Assembly (NCBI GenBank): GCA_037138335.1
Contig: JBAXIO010000004.1
Span: forward strand, 230,797 to 294,796
DNA from: CAIRDP01 sp037138335
GTDB lineage: Bacteria > Bacteroidota > Bacteroidia > Bacteroidales > FEN-979
DNA length: 64,000 nucleotides
Reading direction: 5' to 3'
Below the pieces are notes generated by a model, which was not told where the DNA came from, ran no database searches, and saw nothing but the letters and a program-made list of their open reading frames with translations. The translations under genes and the position numbers were made by a program. Positions 52,784 to 61,842 of the stretch are shown here, piece after piece; the stretch's first letter is position 1, and each line of letters starts with the position of its first letter.

Positions 52784-52787
52784 GGCC

Positions 52788-54029
52788 ATGAGTGAACTGA
52801 TAAACAATTCTTCTGAAAGAAAGGCCATGCTTAAACACATGATACTTGAGCTTCACGAGGGCAGGGCTCCTGAAGAAGTGAAGAAACGCCTGATGGAGCT
52901 TATGTCGAAAGTACCTTACGGGGATGTGGTTGAGGTGGAGCAGGAACTGATTAGCGAAGGCCTTCCCGAGACCGAGGTCCTTCGTTTGTGCGACATCCAC
53001 GCCCAGGTGCTCGAAGGCAGCATCGATCTTACCGGGATGCTTATTATCCCCCCCGGTCATCCGGTCGATACATTTAAAAAGGAAAACAGGGAACTGGAAG
53101 CCGTTGTGAAAAAGCTTTATGAATTATTCGACAAGGTTGAGGAACTGTACGCAGGCATTGGCCCTGTGGCATATTATAACAAGTTAAAGTCCCTGTTCAA
53201 CAGCCTTATGGATGTTGACAAGCATTACCGCCGCAAGGAGAACCTGTTATTCCCCTTCCTCGAGAAATACGGGATCACCGGTCCGCCAAAAGTGATGTGG
53301 GGCAAACATGATGAGACCAGGGCCCTGCTGAAGAATGCAATTGAAAGCCTTTCGTCAGCCTCTTACAACGATCCCGACCAGGTGAAATTCATAATTGACG
53401 TCCACCTGAGGCCTGCGGCTAAAGCCATCACCGATATGATCATGAAGGAGGAAGAGATCCTGCTGCCTATGACCATGGACAAGCTTACCGATGCCGACTG
53501 GTACGATATTTACCGTCAGACCAACGAGATCGGGTATTGCCTATATGACCCCGCCATAGAATGGAAACCTGAAGGTCTGGTGCTTGCCGAAACGAAATCG
53601 GCCGACGAAGGCAATATAAGCCTGCCCAGCGGGAAGTTCACTGTAGAGCAACTTATGGCCGTTCTGAACAGCCTTCCTGTTGACCTGACCTTTGTTGACC
53701 GGAACGACAAAGTGAAGTATTTCACCCAAGGTAAGGAAAGGGTATTCGACAGGAACCGTGCGATACTCGGAAGGGATGTGCGGATGTGCCATCCGCCTTC
53801 AAGCGTTCATATCGTCGATAAGATCATCAGCGATTTCAAAAGCGGGCATGCCGATAGCGCTCCATTCTGGATACAGATGCAGGGGAAGTTCATCCATATT
53901 GAATATTTCGCCCTGCGCAATGAAAAAGGCGAATACCTCGGGACCCTTGAAGCATCCCAGGACCTGACAGCAAAACGAAAACTTGAAAACGAACAACGTA
54001 TTCTGAATTATGGAAACACAGGCATTTAG
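52788..54029 (+). CDS. DUF438-hemerythrin-PAS protein
   Basis: 413 residues in three parts. An N-terminal DUF438 region (about 10-80: LKHMILELHEGRAPEEVKKR) comes first. A hemerythrin-like four-helix part (about 90-245) has metal-ligand candidates in HYRRKENLLFPFL, KHDETRALL and HLRPAAKAITDMIMKEEEILL. A C-terminal PAS domain (about 290-405) has LPVDLTFVDRNDKVKYF and RMCHPPSSVHIVDKI. Hemerythrin-like domains bind O2 or NO at a di-iron site; the PAS fold may hold haem or another cofactor. It is cytoplasmic and has no output domain, so it may be an oxygen/NO handling protein. It is coupled to the cupin gene. Confidence 0.9.
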   Translation: MSELINNSSERKAMLKHMILELHEGRAPEEVKKRLMELMSKVPYGDVVEVEQELISEGLPETEVLRLCDIHAQVLEGSIDLTGMLIIPPGHPVDTFKKENRELEAVVKKLYELFDKVEELYAGIGPVAYYNKLKSLFNSLMDVDKHYRRKENLLFPFLEKYGITGPPKVMWGKHDETRALLKNAIESLSSASYNDPDQVKFIIDVHLRPAAKAITDMIMKEEEILLPMTMDKLTDADWYDIYRQTNEIGYCLYDPAIEWKPEGLVLAETKSADEGNISLPSGKFTVEQLMAVLNSLPVDLTFVDRNDKVKYFTQGKERVFDRNRAILGRDVRMCHPPSSVHIVDKIISDFKSGHADSAPFWIQMQGKFIHIEYFALRNEKGEYLGTLEASQDLTAKRKLENEQRILNYGNTGI

Positions 54030-54075
54030 TTTCACTCTTGTTTTCTGAAGAAGTGACCGCAACCTGAAGCCTGTT

Positions 54076-55443
54076 CTATTTCAGATGTTGCTGTATCCAA
54101 AGAGTGCCTTCGTAAAAGGCCCGGGTGGCTACGGTGACATGGACCGTTTGGCCTTCTTTGGGTTCGACGGCGGGCCATTCGACATATTCGATGTTGTTAA
54201 TTCCCAGCTGGTTAAACACCTGGCGGGCAGCGACCATATTACCAAACGGCACGCAATCATCGTTCTTACAATGCCAGATCAGCATTTTCGACTTAGGGGT
54301 CCAACCGACGTAGGAGTTATTTTCATACAGCATTCTGTATGCTGAGCTGTTCTTATCCTGGAGAGCTTCAAGAAAAGCCGGGGTAAACACTTCCTTCAAC
54401 ACCTTGCTTGATGGCATGATACTGTTGACCTTGGCATTGTCGTAGAATCCGTTGGCGTATTTCGGGATGTCGGCACGGTAAGGTTCCTTAAGCATCACAT
54501 TGTAATCAAACACCAAAGGGTAGATGGCATTGTAGCCAACCAGCATCATGGGCAGGAAGTAAGGAACGGGGAAAGGATCCTTGCTTAGCATCACATTCAG
54601 CATGGTCCCCGAAAGGTCATATGGGCCATCCATGCATACCACCCCTGAAAGGTTTACATTCCTTGCTTCAAGCTCCCTCGCGGCTGCCATGGTAACGAAT
54701 CCGCCTTCAGAATACCCGTAAATGAAGGTTTGCTTGTTCCAGTTGACATATGTGTTGTTTGCAGCACAACTGAAATATTCCTCGGCAGCTTCAACCATAT
54801 CGGCCGTTGCATTCCCCAGGCGGTCGTTGATGCAGTACGGGTGGACTTCCGATGTGTCGAACCCCATTCCCTGGTAATCAGGCATTATAATAATCCAGCC
54901 GTAGTAGGCAGCCATGAGATCTGCCACAGCCATTTCAGGAAAATTCTCCCAGTCGCTCCATTGAGCATATTTCCATTGGGAAGGGCCGTATTTTTTCATC
55001 AGCTGGGTACCGTGGTTGAAAGAAATTATCGGGCCTGAAAGTGTTTTTACCGGCGACCAGGGATAAATCAGCAATCCTGAAAGCTGCACTTCGTTCCCGT
55101 TATTGTCGGTTGAACGGTAACTGACCGCTTCATGATAGATTAGAGCCGCACCATTACCCTGTGTGGAACCGGCACTTTTCATCCTTATCTGATCAAACAG
55201 GTCCCGGTAATCAAACACAGCGGGATCGTCGGCGATCAGGCTCATTTTATTAATAATTTCCTGTTTGGAGATGGAAGTTGAGGAAAGGATCTCGAACCTT
55301 CCCGGCTCCATAGGTGTGCAGGGCGGGTAAGGATAAATTTTCTTATAAGTGCAGGAAGAGATCAGTCCTGAAGCAAGAATTAATACGGCAACCAGAACTG
55401 TAAGTCTTATTGTGATTTTATGATGCTTTGAAATGCCTTTCAT
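54076..55443 (-). CDS. Alpha/beta-hydrolase lipoprotein (secretory-lipase-like)
   Basis: 455 residues. The lipoprotein signal has lipid Cys31 (ISSC). The alpha/beta hydrolase core includes SFNHGT (oxyanion region), the nucleophile elbow GYSEGGF, an acid in CKNDDCVP and a His in TVHVTVATR near the C-terminus. The arrangement and length resemble secretory lipase/esterase families active on esters or peptides. It lies 99 bp after the adaptor gene of the fused efflux system on the same strand. Substrate is unknown. Cys residues are frequent and may form disulphides. Confidence 0.82.
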   Translation of the reverse strand: MKGISKHHKITIRLTVLVAVLILASGLISSCTYKKIYPYPPCTPMEPGRFEILSSTSISKQEIINKMSLIADDPAVFDYRDLFDQIRMKSAGSTQGNGAALIYHEAVSYRSTDNNGNEVQLSGLLIYPWSPVKTLSGPIISFNHGTQLMKKYGPSQWKYAQWSDWENFPEMAVADLMAAYYGWIIIMPDYQGMGFDTSEVHPYCINDRLGNATADMVEAAEEYFSCAANNTYVNWNKQTFIYGYSEGGFVTMAAARELEARNVNLSGVVCMDGPYDLSGTMLNVMLSKDPFPVPYFLPMMLVGYNAIYPLVFDYNVMLKEPYRADIPKYANGFYDNAKVNSIMPSSKVLKEVFTPAFLEALQDKNSSAYRMLYENNSYVGWTPKSKMLIWHCKNDDCVPFGNMVAARQVFNQLGINNIEYVEWPAVEPKEGQTVHVTVATRAFYEGTLWIQQHLK

Positions 55444-55541
55444 GGCTTCAAAATTCGTTTGTACGATTACAAAGTTAATATCTTAACTGGTAAAAAACAC
55501 AGCAATGAAATTTAATTTGTTCCTGATCCGAAGAACCAGGT

Positions 55542-56735
55542 CTAATCCACGCAACCCGCCCCCTTGCCTACATTCATTTGTGAAAGCACATAGTATGCCC
55601 CTTTGACCACGACCTTGTAATTTGCGGGGAGTTTGCCCAGGGGGGTCACCTCCGAATACCCTCCGTTAGTGACGCCTTTCTTGACCTCGATCACTGTAAA
55701 GGCTACTTCGGCCGGGTGTTTTTGCATGGCGGGATCCATGATGAATATCAGGTCCTTCCCTTTGTCACGGATCACGGCCGATTCGGGGATCACCACGGCA
55801 TCGGCGTTCCCGGTCTCAATAAGTCCGTTCACATACATGCCCGGGACAAGTTCATGTTTTTCGGTCCCCATTAGTTCGGCATGGGCATTCACCGTACGGG
55901 AATCGTTCTCAAACTCCTTGCCAATGCTGAAGATCCTGGCGCCCATCACGAGTTCGGGCATATTTGTAAAGGTGATGTTGACGTGCTGGCCCGGCTTTAC
56001 TTTTGCAAGGTCTTTTTCATAGATCATCAGGTCAACGTGCAGGTGGCTGTTGTCGATCACGGTGAGCAGTTCCTTTTGGGGTTCGGCAAAAGTCCCGGTA
56101 TTGACCATGATCTTTCCCACGTAGCCATCAATAGGCGACCTGAGCTGGAAGGATCTCTGCAGAGATGAAGGCGAAAGGTCTTTCACCTGCACATTCAGCA
56201 GCTGCAGCTGGTCTTCAAGCGAAGCCAGCCTTGCCTTTTCCCCTTCGTATTTTGCTTCGGCCTCCTGGAAGGCTTTCTGGGAGGCAATGTTATCCTTTGC
56301 CAGTTCTTTCTGCCTCTCGTATTCCTTCCTCGAAAAAAGGATATTGCTTCCGGCCACCAGGTAGTCTTCCTGAAGTTTCAGAAAATCGGGATGGGCCAGG
56401 TCTATCAGGGCCTGTCCCTGGTGAACGAAATCGCCTTCCCTTACAAGGACGGCCTTCACCACCCCTCCCATGAAGGTTGAGACCTGGGCTTTGTTCTGGG
56501 GAGGCACATGGAGGTAGCCGTTCACCCTTAATACGTCACGGAGGTTCCTCTTTTCAAAATCCCCGAATTGAATGCCTGTCTTTGTGACCTGTAGTTTGGT
56601 CAGCTCCACCACGCTGCCCGCGGCTTCGGTTTCTGCCGGTTTTACTTCCGTTATTGAAGCATTCCCTGCAGGGTTCTGTTTGCATGAAGCAAGCAGGATG
56701 ATTGCTGTCAGACCTGTAATAAATACTGTTTTCAT
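55542..56735 (-). CDS. RND efflux periplasmic adaptor lipoprotein (CusB-like)
   Basis: 397 residues. The lipoprotein signal has lipid Cys18 (LLASC). The order barrel-lipoyl-hairpin is visible: RVNGYLHVPPQNKAQV, GDFVHQGQALIDLAHPDF, a helical hairpin (LFSRKEYERQKELAKDN), LRSPIDGYVGKIMVN, and a C-terminal YVLSQMNVGKGAGCVD tail with a Cys and Gly-rich end. It is the periplasmic link for the fused pump-channel protein encoded 9 bp upstream. It differs from the adaptor at 48610 in sequence, so the two systems are not recent copies. Confidence 0.92.
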   Translation of the reverse strand: MKTVFITGLTAIILLASCKQNPAGNASITEVKPAETEAAGSVVELTKLQVTKTGIQFGDFEKRNLRDVLRVNGYLHVPPQNKAQVSTFMGGVVKAVLVREGDFVHQGQALIDLAHPDFLKLQEDYLVAGSNILFSRKEYERQKELAKDNIASQKAFQEAEAKYEGEKARLASLEDQLQLLNVQVKDLSPSSLQRSFQLRSPIDGYVGKIMVNTGTFAEPQKELLTVIDNSHLHVDLMIYEKDLAKVKPGQHVNITFTNMPELVMGARIFSIGKEFENDSRTVNAHAELMGTEKHELVPGMYVNGLIETGNADAVVIPESAVIRDKGKDLIFIMDPAMQKHPAEVAFTVIEVKKGVTNGGYSEVTPLGKLPANYKVVVKGAYYVLSQMNVGKGAGCVD

Positions 56736-56744
56736 ATTTGTGAT

Positions 56745-59700
56745 TTATTCGTTTTTACCCCTTATCAGCTGAATGGCCGAAACGGTATTAAAATATTGTT
56801 TCTGTATGTCGATGTAGCTGCACCTGATCTCAAGGGCTGTTTCTATCAGTTTAAGGTACTCCGGATAGGCGATCTCCCCTGCGGCCATGCTTTTCCCCGC
56901 ATTGGCAATCATCAGGCTACTGTGGGGGACAGCCGTATTCCCGTAATACAGCAGCATTTCCCTTTCGACTCTGAAGCGGCTGAGGAAGGAAGCATACTCG
57001 GCTTCAATCTCATTTTTCTGCTGGAGGTATTTCTGTTCGCTAATCCTTCGTTCAATCAGGGCCGCCTTGATCTTATATCCCTGTGCCCCGAAGAATACAG
57101 GGATTGACAATCCGGCGGAAACTCCCGAAAACCGGTAGGAACGAGAAAAGCTTTGTTCGGCCCCGTCAATGATCTGTGTGCCGATAAGGCTTTTGTTGAA
57201 ATACCCTACCGAGATATCCGGAAGGAGTTTTGATTGTTCGAGTTTCACCCTGCTGCCGGCGACAATAGTTTGCTGCTGCATCAGGTCGAGGGCGGGATTC
57301 CCCGCGAACAGGCTGGTATCGGGGCTTAAGGTGCAGAGGCCTGAAAGCGAAACCGAGGTATCGGGGAGCAGGGTTCCTCTGAAATTCATGACAGCCCTTA
57401 GCTTCCTTAGCCCGGACTGCCACTGTGCTTCGTTTTTCCTGAGCTGGTAATGCACCTGCATACGGGCAGCCTGGGCTTCCATTTTTTCAAGCGAGCCTGT
57501 CTCACCGGCCCTGAAGCGTTTATCCCCCGCCGTTTCCAGCAAAGCATACAAGCTGTCTCTCGTGCGGATCAGTTTCCTTTCGGCATTCAGGCAAAGCAGG
57601 TCAAAATACAGCATCCTCACCTCGAATATAAGTTCATTCCTGGCCTGGGCAAGTTTGAACGACGCAGCCTGCGACTGTAATTTTGCTATTTGTTTCTGGC
57701 GGATGTAAACTGTTGGGAACTCAATGTTCTGCCTTATGTTGAATTCATCATCATTATTGATGCTGTTGCTTTGCCCGTAAATCACTCCCAGTTCTGCCTT
57801 TGGTATATCAATGGCCGCCGGTTTCCCCGCTTCAAAATAATCCTTTTCAAGAGCCACCGCTTTTACCGAAGGGCTGAGTGCCAGGGCCGAGTCTATGCAT
57901 TGTTTCAGGCTCATCACAGGGGGCCCTTGCTGGGCCCTGAGCCCCGATGCCGGTATGATCAGCAGAAAGGCCAGTATTGGTATTATGACTGCGGATTTCC
58001 TTTTCCCGGGTCTCCATCCCGACCCCAGAAGTGCGTAGATCGCAGGCAGGATGATTAGGGTAAGGATGGTGGCCGTGATCAGTCCGCCGAAAACAACCGT
58101 CGCCAAAGGCCTCTGGACCTCCGATCCGGTAGCCCTGGAGATGGCCATGGGCAGGAAACCCAGGGAGGCAACCGAAGCGGTCATCAGCACAGGCCGTAAC
58201 CTCATCCTGGTGCCTTTAATGATACGCTCGGTGATATCTTTAATGCCTTCATCCCTCAGCTGGTTAAAACTGCTGATGAGGACGATACCGTTAAGTACGG
58301 CCACGCCGAAGAGGGCGATGAAACCCACCCCTGCCGAGACGCTGAACGGTATCCCCCGCATGTAGAGGGCAAACACCCCTCCTATCGCGGCAAAAGGAAC
58401 CACTGAGAATACCAGGAGTGTTTCCTTCACCGACCTGAACGTCATGAACAGCAGTACGAGTATCAGGAAAAGGGCGACCGGCACTGCAATAGCCAGTCTC
58501 TTCTTGGCTTCCACAAGGTTCTCAAACTGTCCGCCGTAAGTCACATAATACCCCGGGGGGAGTTTAAGGTCCTTATCCACAACCTTGCTGATATCGGTTA
58601 TCAGCGATTCCACATCCCTGTTCCTGACATTGATCCCGATGGTGATCCTCCTCTTCCCGTCGTCCCTTGCAATCTGCTGGGGGCCGTCCTCAAACTGCAC
58701 ATCAGCCAGCTGTTCCAGTGGTATCTGCTGGCCCGAGGGCAGGGAGACAAACAGTTTGCGCACATCTTCTATAGAGTTACGGTGATCCTGGTCGAGACGC
58801 ACAACAAGTTCAAAACGTTTCTCGCCTTCATACACAGTCCCGGCCGGCTCGCCTGCGAAAGCCGTTTTCACCGCCTTGTTGAGGTCCCTGATATCAAGAC
58901 CGTCGGCCGATATACGATCGCGGTTATAACGAACAATGATCTGGGGCAGGCCAACAACCTGTTCCACTTTCATATCGCCTATTCCCGGAATCGTATTGAT
59001 GAGACCTGCAAGTTTTTCGGCTTCCATTGAAAGGGTATCCATATTATCGCCGAAGATCTTCACTGCCACATCCGACCTGATACCTGTCATCAACTCATTG
59101 AAGCGGGCCTCGATAGGCTGCATGAACTCATAGCTGACGCCGGGTATCCCCGAAAGTTTCTCCTTCATCTTATCGACCAGTTCTTCCCTTGTTGAAGCCG
59201 ATACCCATTCTTTCTTGTCTTTCAGGCATACTACCATATCAGCCGATTCCATGGGGGTAGGATCGGTGGGTATCTCCCCCACCCCTATCTTGGCCACCAC
59301 ATCGGTGACTTCAGGGAATTCTTTTTTCAGGATATCGGCAACCTGCTGGTAAGTCTCAATGCTCTGCGAAAGCGAGCTTCCGCTTTGTATCTTGGGCAAA
59401 ACAAGGAGGTCGCCTTCTTCCAGGGCCGGGGCAAAAACAGCATCTATATTCAGGAACATGATCAGTGCAACGACAAAAATCATTACAGAAGCGATGATCA
59501 CGCTGAGCTTGTAGTTAAGGGTAAATCGTATCACCGGGTCATACACTTTATGGCAGAACCTCATGATGTGATCGGAAATATTAATCCTGTGTTTTGTATT
59601 CCGGCTGAGAAAGAGTGACGACATCATAGGCACGTAGGTGAGTGAAAGTATGAAAGCTCCCAGTACTGCGAACATCACGGTCTCGGCCATGGGCTTGAAC

Positions 59701-61127
59701 ATCTTTCCTTCTATCCCCGAGAGGGAGATCACAGGAAGGTAAACAATGAGGATTATGATCTGCCCGAATGTCGCCGAACGCATCATTTTTTTTGCCGATA
59801 TTCCAACTTCCAGGTCCATTTGTTCACGGCTTAACCTGCTGATGCCATGTTCATGGTGATGGCTGAGGAAAAGCCGGTAGACCACGCTTTCGACTATGAT
59901 CACGGCCCCGTCGACGATGATCCCGAAATCGATGGCACCCAGCGACATCAGGTTACCTGAAACGCCTGCGAGGACCATCATGATGATGGCAAACAGCATG
60001 GCAAGCGGGATCACCGATGCCACGATCAGTCCGGCCCTTAAGTTGCCGATCAGGAGTGTGAGGACAAAGATCACTATAAGTCCGCCCAGCAGAAGGTTTC
60101 TTGTTACCGTGCTGATCGTTTTATCAATCAGTTTGGTACGGTCTATAAAGGAATCGATATAAACTCCCTCGGGCAGGGCTTTCCCGATCAGGGTGATCTT
60201 GTCTTTAACCCTTTTTATGACTTCCACCGAATTCTCTCCCTTGAGCATCATCACCATCCCCCCGGTGGCTTCTCCTTTTTCGGCTTCCACCACAGCCCCG
60301 TACCTGTTGGCATGTCCGAACCTTACCTTCCCCACATCCCTTATCAATACAGGAACATTGTTTACCGTTTTAATGGCGATTTTCTCAATATCGTCGAGGC
60401 TGTGGACAAACCCTATGCCCCTGATGAAGTAGGCATACGGTTTCTGATCAAGGTAGGCAGCACCCGTATTTTCATTGTTCTTTTCGAGGGCGGCGAAGAT
60501 CTCGCTGATCGAGATGCCCATGCTGTGCAGGCGGTTGGGGTCAAGGGCCACTTCGTACTGTTTGATATAGCCCCCCAGGGAACTTACTTCCGCCACACCT
60601 TTGGTACCCAGCAGCTGTCGTTTCACGATCCAGTCCTGTATGGTACGCAGGTCGCTGAGGGAATAGCGTGATTCGTAACCCGGTTTCACTTTGACGAGGT
60701 ACTGGTATATTTCTCCCAGTCCCGTGCTGATGGGTGCCATCTCCGGTTCACCAACCCCTGCCGGGATCTGTTTTTCGGCATCCCTGAGTTTCTCGCTGAT
60801 CTGCTGCCGGGCCCTGTAGATATCCACGCTTTCGTTGAACACTACAGTCACCACCGAAAGGCCGAAACGGCTGACACTTCTGAGCTCAACCACGTCGGGG
60901 ATGGTGGCAACAGCCTTTTCAATGGGGTAACTGATAAGTTGTTCCACTTCCGATGAGGCCAGGGTGGGTGCAATGGTGATGACCTGCACCTGGTTGTTGG
61001 TGATGTCGGGGATGGCGTCGAGCTGAAGGTGGAACATGGAATAGATGCCGGTAATGACCAGCAGGACGGTCATTATACCAATGGCGATTTTATTCCTTAT
61101 GGAAAAATCTATGATTCGGTCAAACAT
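56745..61127 (-). CDS. RND pump fused to a TolC-like channel in one polypeptide
   Basis: 1460 residues. Residues about 1-1030 are a complete heavy-metal-type RND pump: TM1 with MTVLLVITGIYSMFHLQLDAIPDITNN (read in parts), DFGIIVDGAVIIVES in TM4, SVSAGVGFIALFGVAVLNG, and LIILPAIYALLG at the end. Residues about 1040-1067 form a basic stretch and a hydrophobic segment that looks like an internal signal sequence (AFLLIIPASGLRAQQ). Residues about 1070-1460 are a TolC-family channel (SLKQCIDSALALSPSVKAV, then IPVFFGAQGYKIKAALIERRI). Such fusions are known in some Bacteroidota. Signal peptidase cleavage near residue 1065 could release the channel domain. The adaptor follows; the Cys-rich gene precedes. 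Confidence 0.92.
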   Translation of the reverse strand: MFDRIIDFSIRNKIAIGIMTVLLVITGIYSMFHLQLDAIPDITNNQVQVITIAPTLASSEVEQLISYPIEKAVATIPDVVELRSVSRFGLSVVTVVFNESVDIYRARQQISEKLRDAEKQIPAGVGEPEMAPISTGLGEIYQYLVKVKPGYESRYSLSDLRTIQDWIVKRQLLGTKGVAEVSSLGGYIKQYEVALDPNRLHSMGISISEIFAALEKNNENTGAAYLDQKPYAYFIRGIGFVHSLDDIEKIAIKTVNNVPVLIRDVGKVRFGHANRYGAVVEAEKGEATGGMVMMLKGENSVEVIKRVKDKITLIGKALPEGVYIDSFIDRTKLIDKTISTVTRNLLLGGLIVIFVLTLLIGNLRAGLIVASVIPLAMLFAIIMMVLAGVSGNLMSLGAIDFGIIVDGAVIIVESVVYRLFLSHHHEHGISRLSREQMDLEVGISAKKMMRSATFGQIIILIVYLPVISLSGIEGKMFKPMAETVMFAVLGAFILSLTYVPMMSSLFLSRNTKHRINISDHIMRFCHKVYDPVIRFTLNYKLSVIIASVMIFVVALIMFLNIDAVFAPALEEGDLLVLPKIQSGSSLSQSIETYQQVADILKKEFPEVTDVVAKIGVGEIPTDPTPMESADMVVCLKDKKEWVSASTREELVDKMKEKLSGIPGVSYEFMQPIEARFNELMTGIRSDVAVKIFGDNMDTLSMEAEKLAGLINTIPGIGDMKVEQVVGLPQIIVRYNRDRISADGLDIRDLNKAVKTAFAGEPAGTVYEGEKRFELVVRLDQDHRNSIEDVRKLFVSLPSGQQIPLEQLADVQFEDGPQQIARDDGKRRITIGINVRNRDVESLITDISKVVDKDLKLPPGYYVTYGGQFENLVEAKKRLAIAVPVALFLILVLLFMTFRSVKETLLVFSVVPFAAIGGVFALYMRGIPFSVSAGVGFIALFGVAVLNGIVLISSFNQLRDEGIKDITERIIKGTRMRLRPVLMTASVASLGFLPMAISRATGSEVQRPLATVVFGGLITATILTLIILPAIYALLGSGWRPGKRKSAVIIPILAFLLIIPASGLRAQQGPPVMSLKQCIDSALALSPSVKAVALEKDYFEAGKPAAIDIPKAELGVIYGQSNSINNDDEFNIRQNIEFPTVYIRQKQIAKLQSQAASFKLAQARNELIFEVRMLYFDLLCLNAERKLIRTRDSLYALLETAGDKRFRAGETGSLEKMEAQAARMQVHYQLRKNEAQWQSGLRKLRAVMNFRGTLLPDTSVSLSGLCTLSPDTSLFAGNPALDLMQQQTIVAGSRVKLEQSKLLPDISVGYFNKSLIGTQIIDGAEQSFSRSYRFSGVSAGLSIPVFFGAQGYKIKAALIERRISEQKYLQQKNEIEAEYASFLSRFRVEREMLLYYGNTAVPHSSLMIANAGKSMAAGEIAYPEYLKLIETALEIRCSYIDIQKQYFNTVSAIQLIRGKNE

Positions 61128-61283
61128 GGTATGGGTGTTGTAAATTTCGTTATGATCGTGATGGTCGTAATGATCGTGATGTTATTGTAGCGAGCATTTT
61201 ACATAAGCTGCATCAGGTGCAAGGAGCGAATTTCAAGCTGTTGTGCCCAGGAAATGAACCTTTATGAGCGACGCAGACACCGT

Positions 61284-61361
61284 AGCAGCGTTGTAAAGAT
61301 GCGAGCGAAAGCAGCGTTGTATAGATGCGAGCGAAAGCAGCGTTGTAAAAATGCGAACGCC
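61284..61361. repeat. 26-nt tandem repeat, three copies
   Basis: Three head-to-tail copies of a 26-nt unit (AGCAGCGTTGTAAAGATGCG plus AGCGAA) at 61284-61309, 61310-61335 and 61336-61361, the last with small changes. It lies in the 244-bp gap between the Cys-rich gene and the fused pump gene, inside their expected transcript. A run of GATCGTGATG-type repeats follows toward 61150. Confidence 0.8.
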
Positions 61362-61371
61362 ATAACGTTTA

Positions 61372-61710
61372 TCACGCTATCACGTTCATCACGACTTTCG
61401 GCGGCTGCCAGAATGGAATCGGGATCTCCTGGATCTTTCCTGAAGATAATGTCCCAAAGGTATTTATGCAAACCCGGGAAGGTTCGGCAAGAATGACGGT
61501 TCCCTGTGTAATTACATTCACCTGGCAGCAGTTGCAAACGCAGAACGGGCTGCAGCAATCGATGTCGCTGTGTTGCTGGGATTTTGAATTCAAAGGGCAA
61601 AAACTGATATCGCCCTGCTGGCTGTGGCTGCAATTGTCGGTAATATCAGCGCAGGGCAGGGTGGTAAGGAATGCGATATATAATGCCAGTATGATTCTCA
61701 GGGCCTTCAT
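61372..61710 (-). CDS. Small exported Cys-rich protein (DUF6660-like)
   Basis: 112 residues from ATG 61710, chosen because the longer frame lies too close to the promoter box at 61732. A signal peptide (about 1-20) is followed by ten Cys in 62 residues, with the cluster DCCSPFCVCNCCQV at about 51-64. Short Cys-rich proteins of this type (DUF6660 family) often precede metal-efflux genes in Bacteroidota; binding of Cu, Ag or similar metals is likely (inference). It is first in the unit with the fused RND-TolC gene and adaptor, and its promoter carries the 18-bp palindrome. Confidence 0.75.
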   Translation of the reverse strand: MKALRIILALYIAFLTTLPCADITDNCSHSQQGDISFCPLNSKSQQHSDIDCCSPFCVCNCCQVNVITQGTVILAEPSRVCINTFGTLSSGKIQEIPIPFWQPPKVVMNVIA

Positions 61711-61731
61711 AACAAAGAATAATGGCTTTTG

Positions 61732-61775
61732 CAAATATAGTGAGATTTGTTAAGGAATTAACAAATCTCACTATA
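61732..61775 (-). promoter_or_regulatory. Promoter with an 18-bp perfect inverted repeat (operator)
   Basis: TATAGTGAGATTTGTTAA (61736-61753) and its exact complement (61758-61775) are split by GGAA. On the minus strand the -7 box TATATTTG (61739-61732) overlaps one arm, and the TTTG -33 box (61765-61762) lies in the other, 22 nt away. A bound dimer would cover the whole promoter, which suggests repression by a metal-sensing regulator. Confidence 0.75.
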
Positions 61776-61782
61776 AAACAAA

Positions 61783-61807
61783 GGGAGGCCGTGACTTACG
61801 GCCTCCC
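61783..61807 (-). terminator. Terminator of the giant repeat-protein gene
   Basis: GGGAGGCCGT (61783-61792) pairs perfectly with ACGGCCTCCC (61798-61807), loop 5 nt. On the minus strand the stem is followed by TTTGTTTT. It lies 36 bp after the stop codon at 61843. Confidence 0.8.
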
Positions 61808-61842
61808 TGATTCTTGTATTGACGGGTGTTGCCCGGTTGATC

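Noticed and set aside
61284..61361. Possible CRISPR array
   Set aside because: Three 26-nt units are directly adjacent with no spacers and there are no cas genes.
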